Of a DNA stretch of 64,000 nt, positions 45,261 through 56,140 are shown piece by piece. A model generated the notes under the pieces. The model made no database searches. It was not told the origin of the DNA and saw only the letters and a program-made list of their open reading frames with translations. Position numbers and translations under genes: made by a program. Within the stretch, counting starts at the first letter, position 1. Every line of letters begins with the position of its first letter. The stretch comes from Topomyia yanbarensis (taxonomy: Eukaryota; Arthropoda; Insecta; Diptera; Culicidae), in NCBI RefSeq assembly GCF_030247195.1, contig NC_080672.1, forward strand, positions 349,058,413 through 349,122,412. The letters are read 5' to 3'.

Positions 45261-45273
45261 GGGGTGTTTGCAT

Positions 45274-46729
45274 TAGGGCATTGCAAAAAACATTTTTTTT
45301 TAATTCTCGAAGGCCCCCCCTCTCATATTATGACAAATGTCAAAGTAAGCTCAGATGGCAAATTTCACATCATTTGGGCAATTCTAGACCCCCGCCCAAT
45401 TCGCTTGAAATTTTTGAAATTGGTGCTATGGGAAAATGTGGAGGAAAAATATATTAAATGCTATAACTTTTGAAATAGCAATCAGAAAATTACAATTTAA
45501 ACCTCTTTTTGAAGGAAATAACCTTAGTATTGGAATGGAGATATTCCTGTTTCTATAAAAATACGGTAAAGTGGGGTACTGGGTCATCTTGACCCCAAAA
45601 TCCCCTATTTTTGAATTTTTCTGCTCCGTTGTGCAAACCATACATATTTTGCAGTTTTTCTAACGTAAAAAAATCTCAGAAATCGAACGAAACCTTTTTG
45701 ACCTTTGTCCAAATACGGGAAGTTGAAGTTATAGGGCTTTTTGTCATTCATATTAAATGTTACCATTTTCTCGAGCAAGTATCTCTATTATTCTTCATTC
45801 AATTTTCATAAATTGTACCTTGTTGAACGTGGAAAACCTTAGGAACAAAATAAAAATAGATTCTTTACCGGTAAAATTCAGAAACATAAAATTATCTGAC
45901 ATATAGTCTCGATTTCACATTTTTATCATAAAATCGCACATATTAACACCATTTAACAACAAAATTCTTATTTAATTTACTATTTATAGTGAAAAATGCG
46001 CTTAGGAATCACATGAGAAAAGTTTAATACCTGGAAAAATAGGTGAAGTTGAGGTATTAGGACATTTAATGAAAAAAGGTGGTTCATAGAGTTAATGTCA
46101 AAAAAATTGATGTCTTTGAATTTTAATGCAAACGAATCTATTTCTGTTGCATTAGTTGCATAAGAATTTTCCACGTTCAACAAGGTACAATTTATTAAAA
46201 TTGAATGAAGAATAACAGAGATATATGCACGAGAAAATGATAAAATTTAATATAACTGACAAAAGGCCCTAAAACCCCAACTTCTCGTATTCAAACAAAG
46301 GTCTAAAAGGTTCCGTTCGATTTCTGAGATTTTTTTCACATTGGAAAAACTGCAAAATATGTATGATTTGCACAACGGAGCAGAAAAATTTAAAAAAATA
46401 GGGGATTTTGGGGCCAAAATGACCCAATACCCCACTTTCCCTTGTTTTCCTAAGAACAGAATGTCTTCATTCCAATACTAAGGTTATTTCCTTTAAAAAG
46501 AGGTATAAACTGTAATTTTATGATTGCTACTTCAAATATTATAGCATTTAATTTATTTTTCCTCCACATTTTCCCATAGCACCAATTTCAAAAATTTCAA
46601 GCGAAGTGGGCAGGGGTCTATAAATATTCAAATGATGTGAAATTTGGCATCTGAGCTTACTTTGACATTTGTCATAATATGAGAGGGGGGGCCTTTGAGA
46701 ATTCAAAAAAAAAATTTTGCAATGCCCTA
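45274..46729. mobile_element. hAT-like foldback transposon with ~565-bp arms
   Basis: The ends are TAGGGCATTGCAAAA and its inverse, fitting the hAT start consensus YARNG. A perfect 8-bp target duplication, GTTTGCAT, lies at 45266-45273 and 46730-46737. Arms at 45274-45838 and 46163-46729 are inverted copies (e.g. CATATTATGACAAATGTC and GACATTTGTCATAATATG). The centre is ~325 bp. No coding is present. Its left duplication begins one base after the Transib-like element's right duplication. Confidence 0.85.
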
Positions 46730-46739
46730 GTTTGCATAA

Positions 46740-47960
46740 GCTCAAGCTATTCGTTAACAGAATGGTTCAAACATTGTATAAAATTCCTAGAATTAACTGC
46801 CTCAAATGCGCTTCAATAATCAAAATTCCTTTAATAAGGCGTTGCCATGTAAAGAACCTTTGCGAGCAAAGATACTACGCTGCTCTTGACAGTTCCATCT
46901 TCATCGTTCGTTCGTAGTTCGCGCATCTAATCACTCACTGTGACACTATTCCAATCCCTTTCACTTGGTATGATATTCATGGTTATCAGTTAGTACACTT
47001 AAGACTACTTTGCGATCAACAGTTAGCGGTTGCCGCAGCTCGTTGTTTTGGCAACACTACAATGATACAACACAGTATATCGATCTTATTATACAACCTC
47101 GGAGTTAAAGCTTTGTCGCTCAGATGACGGTGTATACACATACATAGATCCACGTATAAAAACCGCAAAACTTGGAAAATCTTTATGAAAAAGTTACATA
47201 AAAAACCGCATAAAAATCGTATTATCGAAACATCGTTTCAAGTAGATGTTTTAAAAACCCATATTTTAGTTTAAAACTCTTGGGCCCCTCCTAAAAAATT
47301 TATCTGTCCGCGTGCTTGTCATTTTCTTCAAAATTAATGCTTGTGACAATGTCAACACCACTTGCGAGCAATATAGAGACATGGTTTAGGACTGGTTCCT
47401 TTCAAATGATTTGGAAGTCCTTTTGTCTAACTAGGTGGCCGACGCAACCATCGATTTATTGAAGAGGATGTTCGATTGATGAATCCTGCTTCAATACACA
47501 AAACGACGGTATGTCGATTGACTTCCTCGTTGTTGCGGCTTGACTTTATTTTTTCGTCTACAGGATGTGTAATACATTTTGGATTTTAGTATCTAACTAG
47601 CGCCAATTTGGTTACGTTCGTTTCTACTCAAATATATCCGGTAAAAATTAGAAAAAATCGGTGTTTCCAAGAGAAAAGCTGAAACTTTGATAACATTCAT
47701 TGGCATAACTGTTTTGTTTCTAAATTGTTGGTGATTGTTGCTAACAAGCGACTTTTATGAAAATGGGGATATGTTCGTGTTCTGAAATTCGTGATCGAGT
47801 TCTGTGGGCAACATTAGTTTTAATAAAACATAAGTGCACATTGGACGTCAAAACAATTAATGTTTATACGCTATTGATCATTTAATAATTTGGGGTGCGT
47901 TATATTATTTAGATTTCTTTTTAAGATGATTTCATCCCTATAACGTTACACTTACTTTCC
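46740..47960. other. No gene recognised
   Basis: AT-rich to mixed DNA with no defined repeat. A short less AT-rich stretch at 46850-46970 shows no protein similarity. Confidence 0.4.
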
Positions 47961-47964
47961 TTAC

Positions 47965-48866
47965 CTTAGAACGTTTCACTGGGGTACAAATGTACCCCAC
48001 GCTTTGATCGCAATTTTCGCAGATAAAACTTCAAATAAAAGAGATGTATAATATATCATTTTCTTCGTTTTTAATTGCGAAAACAGCTGAGCAGATGAAA
48101 GTACGGAATATATTGAATCACTGATACAAAATTGGCCTGAACAATAAAACGCCGGTTCTAACTTTTTTCACAAAAATTAATATAATTTTTCATATTTTCA
48201 ACCGATTTGAAAGAAATCAAATAATTCTAAAAATGAAGTGTCTAGAAAAGAAACAAAACGGAATTTCGAGATTTTTGAAAAAGTGCTATTATTTGGAAGA
48301 GTGAAAGTTGAAAATAGGGTTTTGGAAAATACCACGAAATGATGTGGAAATTGAAATAAAAAAATTATTCATGGCCAGCAATACATTGGTAACACGAAAC
48401 GCTACTGTTACAGCAGTTACTATGCGCAAATTATACTTTTAAGCCATTATTTTGAAAAACTATAAAAGATGAAAATGAGAAAATGAGAACGAATTTCTTT
48501 CTACTTAAAAATTAAATTAAATTTATTGAATAAATGATTAAAAACGATTACATAATACTAATTGTTACTTACGTAGTGAAACAACCGGTCATTAAACTGC
48601 TATTGTCACGAGTCACATTTCCACGGACAGAACGAACCACTAACGGCAACCGTACACTAGGGTACAAATGTACCCCACGCCAACTTTGACTCCTGCTTCT
48701 ACGAAGGCTAAAAGTAAATTGGCTTACCACCTTTTCTGACTCATACTATGGAACTCCAAATTGAATTATGGTTAGGGTCTCAGGTCGGTGAATGCCGAAT
48801 TCTCGTCGTCACACGGCTCCAAAGATAGCGTGGGGTACATTTGTACCCCAACGCAACGTTCTAGGG
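47965..48866. mobile_element. piggyBac-like MITE, ~900 bp
   Basis: The right end is CTAGGG directly followed by TTAA (48867-48870), so reading inward it starts TTAA-CCCTAGAACGTTGCG. The left end reads TTAC-CTTAGAACGTTTCACT, a decayed version. Both ends continue into GGGGTACAAATGTACCCC or its complement. A TTAA target and CCC start are piggyBac hallmarks. A third copy of the near-palindrome lies at 48660-48677. There is no transposase. Confidence 0.7.
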
Positions 48867-49199
48867 TTAAATTTCTTGAATATACAAATGAAGTTTAGTG
48901 AAAAAAGAAATCGCTCTGTTCGACTTTTAATTGTTTAAACAACTAGTAAAAAGTTAATAAAAAGGTTGCCTTCACTGCAAATCGTCAAATTCAATTATTA
49001 AATGACTGAACAATTCAGCAATCGTCAACTGAAATGTATCGCTAACTATCCGTAAATTTTGCTGATTGACCAGTATTTTCAAGGTTTGGATGAAAAGGGA
49101 ATATTGCGGAGAGATCTGTAACAGATTTGTTTTATTGAATTGATTACCTGATCAAAACCCCAGTTGCTGATCAAAACCCCAGTTAAATTTTACCGTACC

Positions 49200-50060
49200 C
49201 AGTAATTCAAACTGTTTATATCCACCTAGTGGCACGATTGTGCCTTTTTCCTTTTTCAAATGGCAGTTATGTTCAATATAATTGTGGAAATCTTTATTAC
49301 TTTCTTCTTACACTCTATTCTATATTAATCTCTCAAATTTTACGGAGATAGATTGACTATGTTGCGAGTTTTTACTATAAATGTAAACAAAAGTCGCACT
49401 CACACGTGTCATAGGTGTGTATTGACGAGAAAATTTGTATAGCGTGTCATACTCGTGCAAGGAAAATTTTCCGTAGAAAAATATCATCAATTATTAACTT
49501 TTATTCATATCTTTGGCATCATTTGGTCTATAATCAATTGGTGAGTTGCATTTTGAAAGAAATGAGCCAGGGAATCTATAAAAATAGTTATTTTTGGTTA
49601 CAGTGTTGCCAAATATGCTATATTTCCAATTAAAACTTAAACTGCATTTTTCTCACAAATAGCGTATTTTTTTTAAAAAATGATTATGCCATTGTGTTTC
49701 TCGGATAGTTTTACACATAAAGACATCCTTTTCATCCATATAACTTGAGTCAATCGTTAGACACAGTCATTTGAAGCAAAAAATTAAAAATTTCTCAGCA
49801 CATTACTCGCTATATCTCAGTAACCAAACGGAACGTCAAAATTCTGAAAACGCCACTTTGTAGAGATTTTTTAGAAAAGTGATATGGCATATCTAACTCA
49901 AATTACCTCAAAATGGCGTTTGTCATAAGAAAGCACAACAGCGACAATATGGTTTCGACCTGAATCAAATGGTATATGAGACTAGACCCTCCGGGCCTCT
50001 GTCAATGAGTCGACTTTCAGAGTGATTGCATATCCTTTTTATTGAGAAAAGCAAAAATGT
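49200..50060 (+). repeat. Satellite-family element interrupted by a 770-bp MITE
   Basis: The left part (CCACCTAGTGGCACGATTGT, 49222-49300) and right part (GAATCAAATGGTATATGAGA, CCTCCGGGCCTC, ending ATTGAGAAAAGCAAA at about 50055) are the outer ends of the element that contains the higher-order repeat at 19570-22190. Between them lies an inverted 770-bp-family MITE, so the MITE is nested in this shortened copy. Confidence 0.7.
49312..49945 (-). mobile_element. 770-bp MITE, truncated, minus orientation
   Basis: The right end ATGGCGTTTGTCATAAGAAA with GCACAACAGCGACA is the family terminus. The match runs leftwards through GTTGCCAAATATGCTATATT and GTTTACATTT-type blocks to about 49312, where the opposite terminus is missing. 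Confidence 0.75.
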
Positions 50061-50064
50061 GAGT

Positions 50065-50935
50065 ATGGTAGAATTTTGAATAAAAATTTGGTTCGAAAGG
50101 ACCCCGAGTAAAATATATGTTGAAAACAAAGTTTCTTAAAAAATGGTATATTTCATGAATTTAAGGAAATGCCATAAACTTATAGCCCTAAGTTTACTCT
50201 AAAATTTATTCACGCAAATTTACTCTTAATAAGACAATTTCAAAAATTATCAGTTTCTAAAGTTGTAATATGAATATTTTTCAAAATATCCATTACAACT
50301 AAAATTGATTGATACTATTTCAATCCCCCAAAGCCGTTTTAGTAAAATAGTACTGAGTTAAACCTAAGTAGGTCAATCCAGAGCTAGAGAGATTTTATAA
50401 TTTCGATTTATTTCTGCGAACCAATTTTCATTGCCAATTTCACCCCAAAAAATGCTATTAAAATGTTAAGCTATTTATTAGCCAAGACCATGCAGTATGC
50501 ATAAACAAACGCTGAAAGTGCCTTTAAAATCGGATCAGCTCAATGCAACCACTCGAATAAAAGAGTTTCCACTTGGGAGAAACTGGCTCTTAATATTATA
50601 CAATCCCTAAAAATTACCCCATATTTTGGTAAATTAAAGTAATATGTTTTCCAATTAGTTCTGGCTTGGTGAAAGGCACTTTTTACCAATTTCGATTATG
50701 ATAATCGTTATTGGAAATAATTCAATGCTAATTTTTTTTTAAATCACTTTAAAAACTAAAGTAATCACGCACAAAACAAAAAATTACATTAAATCGATCA
50801 TACACTCAAAGATCTTGAATTTCAAATAGTAGAATATTTAGGAAAATTCTGTGAATCGTCAGAAATTAAAGAGTCGATATTTTTTTAAATAATTTTCTTT
50901 TTCAGGAAAATTCTAAAATACGTGTGAAGTAACTT
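50065..50935. other. AT-rich sequence without recognised gene
   Basis: No coding sequence, inverted-repeat element or repeat shared with other parts of the window recognised. Confidence 0.4.
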
Positions 50936-50939
50936 TATA

Positions 50940-51169
50940 GGGTAAGGTGGGGCAAATCCGACCTAGTAAATGGTTTTGGCTGTAAAATGCTCATTTTAAA
51001 TCGGATCAAGTCGTTTTATATACCAAATTAAAGGTTAGACTCCTATGCAACTTTCTGTATATAGCATTTTATTTAAATCTTCGGAATATCTTGAGATACA
51101 AGAGTTTTACAAAAATGTAACAGAGGGGGGTCGGGTTTACCCAACGGTCGTATTTGCCCCACCTTACCC
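50940..51169. mobile_element. 230-bp mariner/Tc1-like MITE
   Basis: Begins GGGTAAGGTGGGGCAAATCC and ends with the complement carrying one change (TCGTATTTGCCCCACCTTAC). Terminal inverted repeats are ~24 bp. TA dinucleotides flank it at 50938-50939 and 51170-51171, as for Tc1/mariner insertions. Interior non-coding. Confidence 0.85.
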
Positions 51170-51659
51170 TACACAGAAACTATTTTAAAAAATCAGACGA
51201 TTTAAAAAATTCAAGTTTTGATGGTGAACGGGTGGAGGTCGTTTGTCTCAAAACAGCATAAAACATGGGCCAAATATTAAATTTCTGCATCCAAAATCTT
51301 ATTTAGTCAGTTTTATCAGGTATTAAGAACACTAATCAAAGCGCATTGCTCTACAATATCCTCATGAAAAAAATAACAGCAATACTTTCTAATTGAAAAA
51401 TGAACTCGCTCTTGCCATCGCCAGGACAACGAAACAACCTTAATGCGGAAAATCTTTTAATCCCTTTAAGTGAACCTAGTATCCAGTGAATATCATTCAC
51501 AGTGCAAGAAACACAGTTTTCTATAAAAAAAAACATTAAAAGAATTAATGGAACGCCAATGCAGAATCCCTCAGAGTCGTGTATTAGTTGAAGTGTAGTG
51601 GGGAGCATCCCAAAAAATGAAAAACAGGCTGTGCCGTAGATAACCTACCCCATGTACTA

Positions 51660-52087
51660 GCAGTATCCAACGCTACAAGCACCTTCTGTACCCCCACGTT
51701 AACCTGCTTGTTGCACTCCGAACTCCATCGCTCTCTCCGTGACTTTTAACATCGGCCAGCAACTCTGTAGGAAAAACGTACACACCAACTGATTTCAGTG
51801 TGAACGACGACGTAGCGTGGTGGAAAAAACAGAATACCAGTCACCCAGTCAGCTGATCACTTCAACGCCGATTCCGTACTCTGTTCCGTATTCCTTCTGC
51901 AACGCGTCGCTGCGGACAGCAGTTGCAGGGGAACACTGTGTGTGAGGTGCTTCGGTTTAGTGAGTGCTTCCTTGTTTTTTGTGTGTATCTCTACTGTGAG
52001 TGAAGGAATCTAATCGTTTTTGGTGAAGCAAAAGAGCCTGTGGATAAGTCACCTTACAGCCGCACCGATCTGCACTCTTCTACAACG
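51660..52087 (+). promoter_or_regulatory. Candidate promoter and 5'UTR
   Basis: This non-repetitive stretch is markedly GC-richer than its surroundings and precedes the candidate first exon at 52088. It contains TTCAGTGTGAACGACG at about 51794 (initiator-like TCAGTG). The sequence continues without transposon similarity to the ATG. Start site and TATA are not fixed. Confidence 0.4.
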
Positions 52088-52124
52088 ATGAGCCAAAATT
52101 TCATCAATTTATCTGAAATCAGAG
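52088..52124 (+). CDS. Candidate first coding exon (MSQNFINLSEIR)
   Basis: ATG at 52088-52090 has a good insect context (ACAACGATGA). The open frame gives MSQNFINLSEIR plus one base, and then meets a consensus splice donor, AGAG|GTGAGT, at 52124/52125. The sequence upstream is a GC-richer, unique leader. The continuation beyond the donor is AT-rich and not coding-like, as expected of an intron. No later exon is identifiable in this window on the plus strand, and twelve residues are too few to name a product. Confidence 0.4.
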
Positions 52125-52299
52125 GTGAGTGTGTACTTTGTAGCAGTTATATTTATCTACTTTCATCGTCGGGAAATTTCAAGACGTATTTGGGGAATGA
52201 TTGCTGTCGACAGAGTATCATCTATGCTGGTCACATGAGTGCTTTTGCAACAGCTGGTAAATTACCTAACCAGATCCGTTTGGAATGAACCAGTTTGCA

Positions 52300-53640
52300 A
52301 ATTGTAGAAAATATATCTAATTTTAATTAGCAAGTTAGGGCCATATAGGTTCTTCATCTATATCTAACATAAAATAAGTCCACCACAAGAAGGTAATATC
52401 AAGTATTGTTCAAATGACATTTGATTTATTGGCGATAGGCGAATAAAATTCTGTACGAAAAGACTTTGATTATGATGGATAGACGGCCGATATGACGACA
52501 TCAAAGTGTGCCTCGATAACATTCTTCCAGTTCCGGCCATCTATCCACCTGATTAAATTAGAAGAAAACGTCAATATTTGATACCATGGTGCCATGCGTG
52601 CGGCTACTAGAGTTGGTGTGATTTTACGTTCCAGCGCGGGTTTGACTCATTATCGTTAAGTTAACAGAAACCTACGATACCCTCGCGTGCCCAGTGGATG
52701 AAGATTACTATGGCAAACACTGACAACTGTTAAATACAACACAAGCGATAGAGTACCCGAGTGCAGTGTCTCTGGGCTTAGCCGGTCTGACTATGAGCTT
52801 CGATGGCAATGGTATCACTCTTTCAATCCCTCTTCCAATCGCCATCGCACTGATTAGCGTCAATCAATAATGACAAAGACATGACGGCGGGTCACTAGCT
52901 GAGATTTGATACTACGTCGCAGTTTATCGAAGAAAAGCTTATTTAAAAGACATAGCTGTGGCATCTAATCTGAGTTTTACCTTAGGTGTGACTCGTAAGA
53001 TACAGTCATATAAAGCTGCAAAGAATATGATAGAATTATTCAAAGTAATTCATAATTAAAAGATGAAAACGAACCTATTGGAACGCAGCAAATTTATTGT
53101 CAGTATCACATGTGTTTATCCGATGAAAACCAAGCATGTATTTGGCGCATTTTATACATATTGTATCAATTACACGGTGCTGTAGTATGTTTGAACTTTT
53201 TATGTGAACTGCTATAGATTGCAGATCTCATCAAATGCAACACAAAACAATGTTGTTTACCCTCAAAATCTTGATTAATTACAAAAAAGCAATTTTCTGT
53301 TATCTTCGGCACTAAAAAATTAGCTGACCGGCAGTGCTTTTATGGGAGACTTAACTACAACTATTCATTGATAGTAAATTTATCCATATTTACATATCCA
53401 TAGATGCAGACATTTTTAGCCCTGGATGTGGTAGGCGATAGCTCTACTGCATATCCACCGACCCAGTTCATGCCATTCTGCGGTCGGCTTCAAATACAAT
53501 ACGCCCCGCATGAATACATTAACAAATCAATTGGATGCGTGCAATGTGTTCACACTTGCAGAACTAAAAATGATATTCAGTATGAGAATATTTTAGTGCA
53601 AATAAAATCAAATATAATAATTCAGTCTATCTTCTGACCT
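52300..53640. other. No gene recognised; possible intron
   Basis: Mixed AT-rich DNA with no repeat of the families seen elsewhere. It would be intronic if the exon ending at 52124 is real. Confidence 0.35.
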
Positions 53641-53765
53641 CGCACAAAGCAGAAGCAAAAAAAATATCGCTACGCTATAGCAGGCTATAAACACCAGTGA
53701 ATCAAGCCAGCTTTTGTTCTATATCAGTGCACAAATGGTATCGTTGCCCCCGGCTGCGGAGTGGA

Positions 53766-54741
53766 ATGAGTTTGCCAAATGAAACAAAAGTGCCCGTGCT
53801 ACAGGATAACACGATTTCGATCGACTTTAATAAAACTCGTGTTAGACCCACAGTTCAGGAAGTGGAACAGTTAGTTGAGGTTAAAACGGAGCTTAATCTC
53901 GCTGAAGTTACGTACATTCAGCTGCACCACGTTAAAAACTGTGTTTTGATCACGTTTAGAAGTATAGCACAAGCAGAGAACTTCATTGCAAAGAACAACA
54001 TGCAACACGAGGTTTAATAACACCAGAATCCAGATCCCCGTACATATGGAAAACGACATGGTGGACGTGCGTATCCATGATCTGGCACCGCGTACTAAGG
54101 AAGATTACATCAAACGAATTATGTCGCAATATGGAGAAATTGAACCTATTACAAATGACACCTGGAGAAATTTTTTCACCGGTATTCCCAACGGCGTTCG
54201 TATTGTGAGGATGCGAATGACTAAACCAATACCTTCTTACATGACTATCGAATACAAATCACCGAAGGATAGCGTGACCTATAAGCAAACAACGCCAATC
54301 ACATATCCCGGGCAGACCCCATCATGCCAATCCTGTAACCATACAGCCCACTACGGAAAAACATGCGCCGAACCAACTAATCAAAACTCATCTACAACAG
54401 CCAACTCTAACAAGCAGCCACCGGTGCCTTCAGATAAACCAAAAACATCGATCCAATTAACCAATAATGCAGGTACAACGACCACGAAAACCGCTCCCAA
54501 ACCAAAAACTAGCATCGCCAATAAAGAAGCAAATACCGATGAAGACGGATTTACAACAGCGACCCGTAAGAACAAGAAACAAACCTCTGATCGTGAACAA
54601 CAGGGAAGCAGTGCCGATGATGGCATAGACGGGAACGATAACGCGAGAGAAGGCAGACTGAATGACCCCCAAGCGGCTTCACCGCCAAGGAAAAGGATCA
54701 AACAGCGTCGACAAACAGCGTCAACAAGATCTGGCAGATAG
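53766..54741 (+). pseudogene. LINE ORF1 protein, intact zinc knuckle, one frameshift
   Basis: Start chosen at ATG 53766 (MSLPNETKVPVLQDNTISID), which aligns with the start of copy 1. The frame runs through VRPTVQEVEQLVEVKTEL and AQAENFIAKNNMQHEV, and breaks at about 54008-54016. In the next frame it continues to TAG at 54739: RIQIPVHMENDMVDVRIHDL, APRT, TWRNFFTGIPNGVRIVRMRM, PSYMTIEYK, a complete CCHC zinc knuckle (CQSCNHTAHYGKTC), an S/T/P-rich spacer and a basic tail. One lesion only; the second half alone could still be translated. In the family this protein binds the LINE RNA. Confidence 0.8.
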
Positions 54742-54796
54742 ACATTATTAATTCCTTTTTATTTTTACTTATTGTAAAAAAAAAATTAAAAGACCC

Positions 54797-54827
54797 ATGG
54801 CTCAGTTGTGCTAACGCATTGAGCCGT
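54797..54827 (+). other. 3'UTR hairpin of ORF1-only LINE, copy 2
   Basis: ATGGCTCA at 54797-54804 pairs with TGAGCCGT at 54820-54827 (one G-U pair), directly before TTCAAATAAA. It matches the hairpin of copy 1 in position and stem sequence while the loop has changed. Confidence 0.65.
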
Positions 54828-54959
54828 TTCAAATAAATATTTAGGTAAAAAATAAAATAATTCAATAAATTAAAACGATCTCACCAACGTACGTTTGACC
54901 ATGGAGTTTTTAGTGGGGAATATGCTCGGAAATCGGGACTTCCGGAATTGTCGATAATG

Positions 54960-55729
54960 CGTCGCTGTTGTGCTATCTTATGACAAACGCCATTTTGGGG
55001 TAAACTGAGTTAGATATGCCACATTACTCGTCTAACGAATCTCTACAAGATGGCGTTTCCAGAATTTTGAAATTTTGCTTAGTTACTGAAATATAGCGAG
55101 AAAAGTGATTAGAAATTGTCAGTTTTTTGCTTCAAATCATTATATCTTGGGATTGGCTCAAGTTCTAATAAAGTTTTAGTTGCTTTTATGTGTAAAAATG
55201 TCGTAAGAACACAATGACATAATAATTTTCAAAAGAAAAATACATGTATTGGGAGAAAAACGCAGTTTTAGCTTTAAACTGGAAATATTGCCTATTTGGC
55301 AACACTGTAACTAAAAATAACTATTTTTTCTAGATTTAATGACTCATTTCCTTCAAAATGCATCTAACCGCTTGTTTATAGACTTAATGAAGCCAAAGAT
55401 ATGAATAAAAGTTCATAATTGGTGATTTTTTTCTATGGAAAATTTTCCATGCACGATTATGACACGTCATACAATTTTTTTCATTAATACACACCTATGA
55501 CACGTGTGAGTGCGACTTTTGTTTACATTTTTAGTGAAAACTCGCAACATAGTCAACCGATCTTCGTAATATTTGAGAGATTAGTACAGAATAGGTAGAA
55601 GCATCAATTGTCTTCTCTGAAATGTTTCTACCATTTATAAGTTTCATGATATTCAATCTCAAACTTTAAAAATCGTTTTTCTCGAAATGTGCAAAATGGC
55701 GCTTGTCATAAGATAGCACAACAGCGACG
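54960..55729 (+). mobile_element. 770-bp MITE, complete copy
   Basis: Starts CGTCGCTGTTGTGCTATCTT and ends with its inverse AGATAGCACAACAGCGACG. The flanks read AATG on both sides (54956-54959 and 55730-55733), a non-palindromic 4-bp target duplication. Length equals that of the 4074 copy. Confidence 0.85.
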
Positions 55730-55734
55730 AATGG

Positions 55735-56140
55735 TCAATATATTTAAAGAATGTTTGATTGGCAATCAGTGATCAAGCCTTCGAATCGATGTAATTTGGT
55801 GACCATTCCAATAGATTTTTAGCCTCTGAGGTATTACGATTGTAACGGTTCGTTTGGTAAATTTCAGTATAACCTTACTAATCAACCTGTAACTCCAGAT
55901 CCAAGAATCAGAACCGAATGAAATTAAGCAGCAGTCAATGGTATTACTGTATCTTTTATTATTTGAGATCAAGTTAATAAAAATCGATCAAAAATTCGCT
56001 GTGAAATAGGTATGATATTAGTTTAGGAACTTGGTGAGCTCCCCGGAAACCGTCATAGGTGGCGAATATGATCAAAGCTAGTCATACGTGATCTAGACCT
56101 ACAAATCTAAGTAATGTTGCACATTGAATTGTGTCTATTC
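55735..56140 (+). repeat. Decayed satellite-family fragment
   Basis: Holds family modules (GTAACTCCAGATCCAAGAATC, TATTATTTGAGATCAAGTT, GTCATAGGTGGCGAATATGA) in the order of one monomer of the 19570-22190 repeat. The 770-bp MITE at 54960 abuts it. Confidence 0.55.

Larger units (their letters stand above)
53650..54863 (+). mobile_element. ORF1-only LINE derivative, copy 2
   Basis: Architecture is leader, ORF1, ~60-bp AT-rich 3'UTR, hairpin (54797-54827), CAAATAAA and A-rich tail. The 3'UTR aligns colinearly with copy 1 at 13705-13811, through AGACCCA, the hairpin and CAAATAAA. As there, no endonuclease or RT lies between ORF1 and the tail. The two copies are well diverged, so the form is old and has been mobile. 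Confidence 0.72.
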
